In this document: positions 1 through 4,839 of the stretch, piece after piece
Position numbering within the stretch: position 1 is the stretch's first letter
Layout: each line of letters opens with the position of its first letter
NCBI GenBank assembly: GCA_013151655.1
Contig: JAADHX010000103.1
Location: 1 to 6,317 of the forward strand
DNA from: Actinomycetota bacterium
Lineage (GTDB): Bacteria; Actinomycetota; Acidimicrobiia; Acidimicrobiales; Poriferisodalaceae
Direction of reading: 5' to 3'
DNA length: 6,317 bases
Notes under the pieces: generated by a model
The model's input: the letters and a program-made list of their open reading frames with translations, nothing else
Database searches by the model: none
What the model was told of the DNA's origin: nothing
Made by a program: the position numbers and the translations under genes

Positions 1-336
1 CCCGGAGATCAGCCGCACCAGTGGGTGTTAGAACAAGACCTCACCAACACCCTCATCGACAAATGGACCAACCCACCCCCACAACCACCACCCAAACCAC
101 GCTCATACGAGCGCAGAACGAGCGAAACCGAGCACGACCGTCCGGACAACGCCGACCCAACACGAACGAACGACCCAACACCGACGAACGGCCGTGCATC
201 AAACGCGACCGTCGGCCCACCCAGCGCCGAGGCAACACGAGCCAACGGGAACACCCCCGCCCGACGACTCACCCAGACCGAGCGGATCGAACCCGAACCG
301 AAATTCGAACCAATCGACCTACCACCCCGCTGGTAA
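1..336 (+). CDS. C-terminal part of an unrecognised protein (5' end outside window)
   Basis: The frame is open from the first base to a TAA at 334-336, giving 111 residues, so this is probably the 3' end of a gene that starts upstream. An internal start at TTG 28 or nearby is possible but not needed. I do not recognise the family. The first 25 residues look folded, with an amphipathic stretch EQDLTNTLIDKW. The rest is a low-complexity, hydrophilic tail rich in Pro, Thr, Asn, Arg and Glu, with a proline run (PPPQPPPKP) and a 6-residue tandem repeat DPTRTN/DPTPTN. No membrane segment or catalytic motif is visible. The + strand is strikingly A/C-rich here (49 of 60 bases at 61-120), unlike the genes downstream. 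A DUF222/HNH-type endonuclease tail is one guess from the Pro/Thr-rich style, but no HNH motif lies in the window. A competing frame (21-422) is also open but has less natural composition. Confidence 0.5.
   Translation, partial: PGDQPHQWVLEQDLTNTLIDKWTNPPPQPPPKPRSYERRTSETEHDRPDNADPTRTNDPTPTNGRASNATVGPPSAEATRANGNTPARRLTQTERIEPEPKFEPIDLPPRW
153..188 (+). repeat. 18-bp tandem duplication inside the partial gene
   Basis: Two adjacent 18-base units, 153-170 and 171-188, match at 16 of 18 positions. Both begin CGACCCAACAC and end CGAA. Being a multiple of three, the duplication keeps the frame and yields the hexapeptides DPTRTN and DPTPTN. It looks like slippage in low-complexity coding DNA, with no sign of a mobile element. 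Confidence 0.6.
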
Positions 337-520
337 ACAGCAAAATAGGCGAACCCCGCAAGGCCTTGCCCGCCGTCAAGAGCCACGTCTCCAGAAACTC
401 ATCCGGGTTGCAGGCGCGTTAGCCGACTGACCTGGGCTGCAGCGGCTCCTTCCAACCAGACTGCCCAAGGGCCGAAACCCTCCAAAGTCGTGGTCCGAGC
501 CGGCCCACCGGACACCATCG

Positions 521-550
521 GCCCGCCGGGCATCTGCCCGCCGGGCATCT
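521..550 (+). repeat. 15-bp perfect tandem duplication upstream of the aminotransferase gene
   Basis: The unit GCCCGCCGGGCATCT occurs twice head to tail (521-535 and 536-550) with no mismatch. Each unit contains the near-palindrome GCCCG-C-CGGGC. The pair lies 56-85 bases before the ATG at 606, in the otherwise featureless 337-605 gap, and could be a regulator site or simple slippage. The only other structure I see in that gap is a 12-bp palindrome, GCAAGGCCTTGC, at 358-369. It has no T-tract, so it is not a convincing terminator. Confidence 0.55.
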
Positions 551-592
551 GCGATTGCGGCCACCTCTGCTACTACGACCCACCATTGGCTC

Positions 593-598
593 TAACAT
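593..598 (+). promoter_or_regulatory. -10-like hexamer TAACAT, possible leaderless start of the aminotransferase gene
   Basis: TAACAT fits the TANNNT pattern common in actinobacterial -10 elements and ends 7 nt before the ATG at 606, so transcription would begin at or beside the start codon. There is no Shine-Dalgarno sequence before that ATG, which fits leaderless translation. No good TTGACA-like -35 is present at 16-18 bp spacing. This is inference from sequence only, strengthened by similar elements before other genes in the window. Confidence 0.4.
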
Positions 599-605
599 CG
601 CGGTC

Positions 606-1718
606 ATGATTGGTCGTCCACGCCCCGAGGTCACCGCCGCCACCGGATACGTTCCAGGCAAAGCCAAAGAGGCAGTTCAGCTTGCCACCGGCGTCGCCGA
701 TGTGCTCAAGCTGGCATCGAACGAGCGCACCGCGCCGCCAAGCGAGCGGGTCGCAGCTGCCATGGCCGCAGCGGCCAAGGCCACGAATCGATACCCAGAC
801 CACCGGGCTGTCTCGCTACGCAACGCGCTCGCAGCCGAGCTGAGCACGGCCAGCGGCACCACAGTTGGCATCGAGTCAGTTGCCGTAAGCGCTGGCTCAT
901 CGAGTCTGCTGATGCAGCTAACAAGCGCCTACGCAGGCCCAGGTCGAGAAGTGGTCTACCCGTGGCCGAGCTTTGAGTACTACCCGATCCTCGCCGACCT
1001 CTCCGGGGCCAAATCCAACGTAGTGCCGCTGCAACCAGACTGGGGCTTCGACATCGACGGGCTCATCGGCGCCGTCACACCCGCAACGACTCTCATGTTT
1101 GTGGCCACACCGAATAACCCCACCGGTACCGCCATCGCCAAGTCCGACCTAAACAGACTTCTTGAAGCCGTTCCAGACGACATCATCGTGGTGGTCGATG
1201 AGGCCTACCGCGAGTATGTGGTGCCCGACCTCTGGGACCCAGTCGATCTGGTGACCGCGCACCCCAACGTGGTTCATCTCCGCACCTTTTCGAAGGCCCA
1301 CGCGCTTGCGTCGGCCAGAGTCGGATGGTGCCTTGCCCACCCCGAGGTGATCGAGTGCATCCACGCCACCCAAACACCGTTCGCCGTCACCACGATGGCG
1401 TTGGCTGGCGCCGAGGCCTCACTTGGCGAACTCGAGGCACTGAAAGACCACACCGGGCAGACGATCAGCGAACGCCAACGGATCGTGGCTGCGCTGCAAT
1501 CCTTGGGGTGGACACCGCCACAGAGCCAGGAAGGCAACTTCGTGTTCTTGCCAACCAACGATGCAACGGGCTTAGCCGGCGCGTTAGAAACCAGCGGAAT
1601 CATCGTCCGTCCGTTCGCCGACACCGGAATCCGGGCAACGGTGGGAGAACCTCACGAAAACGATCGATTCCTCGACGCCCTATCGCGCCTATCGCCCTTG
1701 TCTCCAGTCGCGCCTTAA
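606..1718 (+). CDS. hisC: HisC-family aminotransferase (histidinol-phosphate or aromatic amino acid)
   Basis: A 370-residue cytoplasmic fold-type I PLP aminotransferase, a normal length for HisC. Visible motifs in order are GYVPGK (14-19), KLASNE (35-40), NRYPD (61-65), the segment around YPWPSFEYYP (118-127), NNPTGT (170-175), VDEAY (197-201), the PLP-lysine motif RTFSKAHALASARVGW with Lys230 as Schiff-base lysine and Arg238 as phosphate-binding arginine, and GIRATVG with Arg343 as likely substrate-carboxylate arginine. His232 and Ala233 replace the usual Tyr-Gly after SKA, a small oddity. The family converts imidazole acetol phosphate plus glutamate to histidinol phosphate (EC 2.6.1.9). No other his gene is adjacent and the sequence resembles the actinobacterial HisC2/Pat group, so aromatic amino acid transamination is an equal possibility. 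I chose ATG 606 over the in-frame TTG at 555 because family members begin shortly before the GYVPGK motif and a -10-like hexamer sits 7 nt upstream. The TAA overlaps the stop of the convergent gene. Confidence 0.88.
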   Translation: MIGRPRPEVTAATGYVPGKAKEAVQLATGVADVLKLASNERTAPPSERVAAAMAAAAKATNRYPDHRAVSLRNALAAELSTASGTTVGIESVAVSAGSSSLLMQLTSAYAGPGREVVYPWPSFEYYPILADLSGAKSNVVPLQPDWGFDIDGLIGAVTPATTLMFVATPNNPTGTAIAKSDLNRLLEAVPDDIIVVVDEAYREYVVPDLWDPVDLVTAHPNVVHLRTFSKAHALASARVGWCLAHPEVIECIHATQTPFAVTTMALAGAEASLGELEALKDHTGQTISERQRIVAALQSLGWTPPQSQEGNFVFLPTNDATGLAGALETSGIIVRPFADTGIRATVGEPHENDRFLDALSRLSPLSPVAP

Positions 1719-3157
1719 CCCAACCCACACGCTTCGAAGCCATCGGTGAATCCGGTACGAAGCTCATCGACCACCTCGAACAAGAAACCGTCGGCGAGGA
1801 CGTCTTGATTCGATTCGACGATTCGGCTGAGCGTCAAAACTGCTTCGTCCATGTCGCCGGCCGACAACGACAAGCTGTCGGGGGTAAGTCCATCGATGGT
1901 GCTAATCAACGGCCGAAAAGCGGCACCGGCTAGACACGTCTGCTGCAAAAACGCTCCGACACCGCCGTCGCTGAGGCCGAGCTGGCGTTGCGCCTCGGCC
2001 CCGAACTCGAGGGCCATGGCCAGACCAGTGGCGTTGTCGCCAATCTGGCTGTGCAACGCTCGCCATTCATCGAGGTCGGCTGGCGCCAGGACCAGACCTG
2101 GCCAGTCGTCGACCAGGCGCCCGAATACGTCGTCGAAGTATGGGTTGACAAGGTCGATTAGTTCGACAAAGGCAAGGTTGCCGCCCGTCTGGCGGTCGTT
2201 TTCGGTGAACGTAATCTCGGTCAGCTGACCGCTGAGGAACCCAACATCGTAGAAGGCGCAGAATTCAACACCGGACTCGAATCCGTCTTGGAACGCGCGA
2301 ACACGGTCGAATCCGGAGCCATGAGCGTTTGGATCAGCCGCAGACGACCCTGGCCGGTCCCTAAAGCTGATCGTCGACCCGACCGCGGCGTCGAGCGCAG
2401 CAGCGTTGTCGAACGGGACGATTTGGCGGTCGTCCATCCAACGGGCGAACGCACCGGCCAAACAGTCAGCCTGCTGTTCGATGACCACTGTGGCCTGATT
2501 CAGCACACCAGCCTGGAACTGGCTGACGTGACCAAACTCGTGGGCGATGACGATGGCGGGCCCAGTCGCACCGAACCTCTCAAACAGATCGACAAACAGG
2601 TCGTCATCGTCCCAGGCAACTAGCTGGCCCTCTCGACAAACAGCAGCGAAAGCGTTCTGCTCGATATCGCTAACGCTTAGGCGCGATCGATCACAGGCCG
2701 GGAGGTCAGAATCGTTGTCGTCGACGGCCACAATCCGGTCCCGGTCGAGAGGGCGGTAGGCTCCAGAACCAGCGAACGCCGCAAAGTTCTCACCCCAGAA
2801 CGCTTCGACCAGAACCACTGTTTCTCCCCAAACGCCAGCATCGGGTGGTTCTTCGGTAATCAGAATCGGCTCAGGAAAGTCCAATGCGGGTGTTTCCTCC
2901 ACCGGGGGCATCGATGGGTCGTCCAACGATGGAACAGGAGCGTCGGGAACGTTCGACGGAGCAGGCAAGGGGTTAGCTTCGGCTGGTGTCTGGGCCCCGG
3001 GATTGTCGGCCTCAACTCCAACCGCGGGCGTTTCGGGCAGACCCGCGGTGGCATCGATCACGCCGCTTTCGGGGTTCACACACCCGACCGCGAACACCGC
3101 CGTGACTACGAGCAACGAAACCAGACGGCCACGGATCGGTCCTTGCGGGGTACTCAT
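1715..3157 (-). CDS. YpfJ-like neutral zinc metallopeptidase lipoprotein with degenerate second domain
   Basis: A 480-residue predicted lipoprotein. Residues 1-26 form a lipoprotein signal peptide (hydrophobic stretch 12-25, lipobox AVGC, lipidated Cys26). A Pro/Ala/Glu-rich linker follows (about 35-108), then a zinc peptidase domain (about 110-305). The HEFGH motif at 206-210 supplies two zinc ligands (His206, His210) and the catalytic Glu207. EQQADC (227-232) fits the third ligand Glu227, as ELQADC does in the YpfJ/Zn_peptidase family (PF04228). AHGSGFDRVRAFQDGFESG (278-296) matches that family's usual tail motif. Substrate is unknown; the site would be outside the cytoplasmic membrane. Residues about 330-480 look like a second, inactive copy of the domain: LEFGA (383-387) for HEFGH, LQQTC (404-408) for EQQADC, and the final Cys477 matching Cys300. 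Beside the lipid Cys there are six cysteines (155, 174, 232, 300, 408, 477), probably in disulfides. The frame is open further upstream (to 3370), but ATG 3157 places the signal peptide correctly. The gene is divergent from the S4-domain gene. Confidence 0.85.
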   Translation of the reverse strand: MSTPQGPIRGRLVSLLVVTAVFAVGCVNPESGVIDATAGLPETPAVGVEADNPGAQTPAEANPLPAPSNVPDAPVPSLDDPSMPPVEETPALDFPEPILITEEPPDAGVWGETVVLVEAFWGENFAAFAGSGAYRPLDRDRIVAVDDNDSDLPACDRSRLSVSDIEQNAFAAVCREGQLVAWDDDDLFVDLFERFGATGPAIVIAHEFGHVSQFQAGVLNQATVVIEQQADCLAGAFARWMDDRQIVPFDNAAALDAAVGSTISFRDRPGSSAADPNAHGSGFDRVRAFQDGFESGVEFCAFYDVGFLSGQLTEITFTENDRQTGGNLAFVELIDLVNPYFDDVFGRLVDDWPGLVLAPADLDEWRALHSQIGDNATGLAMALEFGAEAQRQLGLSDGGVGAFLQQTCLAGAAFRPLISTIDGLTPDSLSLSAGDMDEAVLTLSRIVESNQDVLADGFLFEVVDELRTGFTDGFEACGLG

Positions 3158-3164
3158 GCAGATG

Positions 3165-3170
3165 AAACTA
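3165..3170 (-). promoter_or_regulatory. -10-like hexamer TAGTTT before the lipoprotein gene
   Basis: Read on the minus strand, TAGTTT fits TANNNT and ends 7 nt before the ATG at 3157, the same spacing seen for the aminotransferase and S4-domain genes. The start lacks a Shine-Dalgarno sequence. No convincing -35 lies at normal distance; a TTGTCA further upstream (plus-strand 3206-3211) is too far away. Leaderless expression is inferred, not shown. Confidence 0.3.
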
Positions 3171-3284
3171 CGTGGCGTACCTAAGAGTTCCATCATGATG
3201 CGAAAATGACAACACTGGCGGTCCTCAAAGTTAGTGGATGACTCTGTCTCGCTGAAGTTAAGTCGTTGTCTGATCCAAGTTCGG

Positions 3285-3290
3285 TAACAA
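3285..3290 (+). promoter_or_regulatory. -10-like hexamer TAACAA, possible leaderless start of the S4-domain gene
   Basis: TAACAA (followed by T) ends 7 nt before the ATG at 3298, and no Shine-Dalgarno sequence precedes that ATG. The nearest TTGTCT (3266-3271) leaves only a 13-bp spacer, too short for a normal -35. Together with the minus-strand element at 3165-3170 it would make the 140-bp intergenic region a back-to-back promoter pair. Confidence 0.35.
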
Positions 3291-3297
3291 TGGTCCG

Positions 3298-3681
3298 ATG
3301 GCAACTGCCGGGGTTCGAATCGATGTCTGGTTATGGTCGGTGCGCGTCTACCGAACCAGGACCGTGGCAAAAGACGCCTGTCGGTCTGGCAAGGTGCGCC
3401 TCGACGGCGTTCCGGCGAAACCGGCCCAAAAGGTTCGGGCCGGAGATGTTGTCGTCGCCCGCCGCGGCCAAGACCGTTTGACCTACCGGGTGGTGCAACC
3501 TATCTCGAAACGGGTGGGTGCCGCTGCCGCGTCAGAGTGTTTCGAAGATCTCACACCTGCTGAGGATCTTGCCCCAAGCGTGTCGTCGCCCAATGTGCCG
3601 GTCGCCGCGGAGAGGCTGCGGGGCGAAGGTCGACCCACCAAGAGGGACCGCCGTCGCATCTCGAAGTTCACCGGCAGATGA
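3298..3681 (+). CDS. hslR: Hsp15-like S4-domain RNA-binding protein
   Basis: A 127-residue basic protein, close to the length of E. coli Hsp15 (HslR). The S4 RNA-binding domain covers about residues 7-55: it opens with RIDVWLWSVRVYRTRTVAK (7-25), where Hsp15 has RLDKWLWAARFFKTRSLAK, followed by GKVRLDG (31-37), KPAQKVRAGD (41-50) and a beta strand VVVARRG. The C-terminal GRPTKRDRRRISKF (111-124) parallels the Hsp15 tail RPDKKERRDLLRF. In E. coli, Hsp15 binds dissociated 50S subunits that still carry peptidyl-tRNA and helps recycle them; RqcP in Firmicutes is a related S4 protein of ribosome quality control. Which role applies here cannot be told from sequence. The region between (about 75-108) is Ala/Pro/acidic and poorly conserved. 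The start is ATG 3298; an ATG at 3290 is out of frame. The gene is divergent from the lipoprotein gene and followed by a long hairpin, so probably monocistronic. Confidence 0.87.
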   Translation: MATAGVRIDVWLWSVRVYRTRTVAKDACRSGKVRLDGVPAKPAQKVRAGDVVVARRGQDRLTYRVVQPISKRVGAAAASECFEDLTPAEDLAPSVSSPNVPVAAERLRGEGRPTKRDRRRISKFTGR

Positions 3682-3705
3682 TCTGAGCTCGACGGGCTAG
3701 TGAGT

Positions 3706-3789
3706 ACTGGCTAGTGCCTTGAAATTGAGGGCGTGAGCCACATTGGGTGTAGCTCACGTCCTCAATTTGGGGCGAACGGACACTGGCTA
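3706..3789. repeat. 8-bp direct repeats flanking the hairpin
   Basis: ACTGGCTA occurs at 3706-3713 and again at 3782-3789 in the same orientation, bracketing 68 bp that contain the hairpin at 3722-3768. The left copy also overlaps a second short repeat, GGCTAGTG at 3695-3702 and 3709-3716. The arrangement resembles a small palindromic element with a target duplication, but an 8-mer repeat in 140 bp can arise by chance. Confidence 0.35.
3722..3768. terminator. 17-bp-stem hairpin, possible terminator of the S4-domain gene
   Basis: Arms 3722-3738 and 3752-3768 pair over 17 bp without a gap, the only non-Watson-Crick pair being G3731-T3759. The loop is 13 nt and may close further through CAC (3739-3741) with GTG (3747-3749). 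The stem is GC-rich in the middle with AAATT at the base of the 5' arm and AATTT at the end of the 3' arm. It begins 41 bp after the TGA at 3681. That placement suggests a terminator, and the A/T base could let it work in both directions, but a proper T-tract is missing (GGGG follows). A palindromic repeat element is the alternative. The hairpin itself is certain; its role is not. Confidence 0.55.
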
Positions 3790-3822
3790 AAGGACACCGG
3801 CCGTTACTCCGATAACAGCTAG

Positions 3823-4839
3823 ATGTCGGCGGCATCCAGACAACCTCGCTCAGTGGTTGTCGACCTCAAATCGAGACTGATATCGATAGACCAGTACGAA
3901 GCGTCGTTAAGGCGTTTCCGTACTCGCCAATCGGTCGGTCCCAAATACGTCGAACTGATACACCTCGCCAGAGGCATTGACGCACCGGAGAGACTTCCGC
4001 TTCGAGGCGCGGACATGTACGAGATTGCTCTCGCACTCAACCTTCCGACCAGCTTCATCCGCCGTGATGTTCGTAACGCAATGGCCTTCCTTGCCGACGG
4101 AAAGCCCACCGGCGGCCTCCTTGGTTACATCGCCCCGGCATCTGGGCTCGCAATCGCCTCGACGTTTGCCGCTGGGGTGTACAGCCAAGTAGTTGACGGG
4201 CCCGAAGCAGCGGTTACGGCCAGAACATCAGTGGCTGACCCGCTGACAGCCGCAGAGTTTGCTGCCGCGATCGTTTCGGATTCGACCCTGAGGTTAGATC
4301 CGGTCAGCCCTCCACTAAGTGCGGACTCCGATCCGGCCCGTCTCGATCCGGCCCGCTTCGGTTCAGCCCAATCGGCCCTTGGCCAGGCCCGTCTGGACGG
4401 GACAACTCCCGAACAGGTAGGACAGCTTGCGCTCGACCTTCTGTCCTACGATTGGCAACGTCTTCTGCCGGGCTGGTCGATTGAGTTCAAACAAGGCCGA
4501 GATGGAATTCTTGGCTACGCGTTCTTCGACGAACAACGGATCGAAGTTTACGTCCGGCCTTCGCATGGGCCGACCGAGGTGGCAGCCACTTTGGCCCACG
4601 AGCTTGGTCACGCCGTCGACGTTTCACTGTTGACCAACGACGACCGTGCCAGCTGGGCGGCCCTTAGGTCGATCGATTCGACGTGGTGGCCCGGATCGAC
4701 GGGTTCGGATTTCGCATCTGGCGCCGGTGACTTCGCCGAAGCGTTCGCTACTTGGCAGGTCGGAGAGGTAAGTCGATCAGAGGTAGCGGGTCAACCCACG
4801 CTGGATCAACTGGCGCTGCTTGCTTCTTTGGCTACCTGA
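3823..4839 (+). CDS. Predicted membrane-anchored zincin-like protein of unknown function
   Basis: A 338-residue protein that I cannot assign to a named family. Residues 1-96 are charged and helical with no signal peptide and would be cytoplasmic. Residues about 98-124, starting GLLGYIAPASGLAIASTF, form one likely membrane segment. A low-complexity stretch follows (about 125-190) with a DPAR duplication (170-178). The C-terminal domain (about 195-338) carries TLAHELGHAVD with the zincin motif HELGH at 259-263, and GDFAEAFA (302-309), where Glu306 is the probable third zinc ligand. Topology from these parts places the peptidase-like domain outside the cell. The motifs differ from those of the lipoprotein at 1715-3157 (HEFGH with EQQAD), so the two are not close paralogues. 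The ATG at 3823 has no Shine-Dalgarno sequence, but TAACAG lies 4 nt upstream; a GTG at 3853 is an alternative start. The last 34 bp overlap the 3' end of the convergent sugar transferase gene. Enzymatic activity and substrate are inference. Confidence 0.75.
   Translation: MSAASRQPRSVVVDLKSRLISIDQYEASLRRFRTRQSVGPKYVELIHLARGIDAPERLPLRGADMYEIALALNLPTSFIRRDVRNAMAFLADGKPTGGLLGYIAPASGLAIASTFAAGVYSQVVDGPEAAVTARTSVADPLTAAEFAAAIVSDSTLRLDPVSPPLSADSDPARLDPARFGSAQSALGQARLDGTTPEQVGQLALDLLSYDWQRLLPGWSIEFKQGRDGILGYAFFDEQRIEVYVRPSHGPTEVAATLAHELGHAVDVSLLTNDDRASWAALRSIDSTWWPGSTGSDFASGAGDFAEAFATWQVGEVSRSEVAGQPTLDQLALLASLAT
4330..4359 (+). repeat. 15-bp tandem duplication inside the zincin-like gene
   Basis: Units 4330-4344 and 4345-4359 match at 13 of 15 bases, both beginning GATCCGGCCCG. 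They encode DPARL and DPARF in the low-complexity linker between the membrane segment and the peptidase-like domain. The differences are two transitions, consistent with an older slippage event in a linker under weak constraint. Confidence 0.55.

Noticed and set aside
358..369. 12-bp palindrome GCAAGGCCTTGC after the first partial gene as a terminator
   Set aside because: The palindrome has no loop bases and no T-tract follows, so it is not a convincing terminator.
21..422. 133-codon frame overlapping the first partial gene
   Set aside because: It has an Arg/Thr/Pro-rich composition expected from reading A/C-rich DNA out of frame; the frame open from base 1 to 336 has a more protein-like beginning. 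The choice is not certain.
555..605. In-frame TTG at 555 as the start of the aminotransferase
   Set aside because: The extra 17 residues have no counterpart that I recall in the family, no Shine-Dalgarno precedes the TTG, and ATG 606 has a well-placed -10-like element.
1325..1933. A 202-codon open frame on the + strand overlapping the aminotransferase and lipoprotein genes
   Set aside because: It covers parts of two well-supported genes in another frame, is Arg-rich and motif-free, and is the usual shadow frame of GC-rich coding DNA.
3309..3321. GGTTCGAATC resembling a tRNA T-arm
   Set aside because: It encodes GVRI at the start of the S4-domain protein, and no matching acceptor, D or anticodon arms surround it.
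3158..3370. 71-codon upstream extension of the lipoprotein frame
   Set aside because: It would bury the signal peptide and lipobox in the middle of the protein and run antisense into the S4-domain gene.
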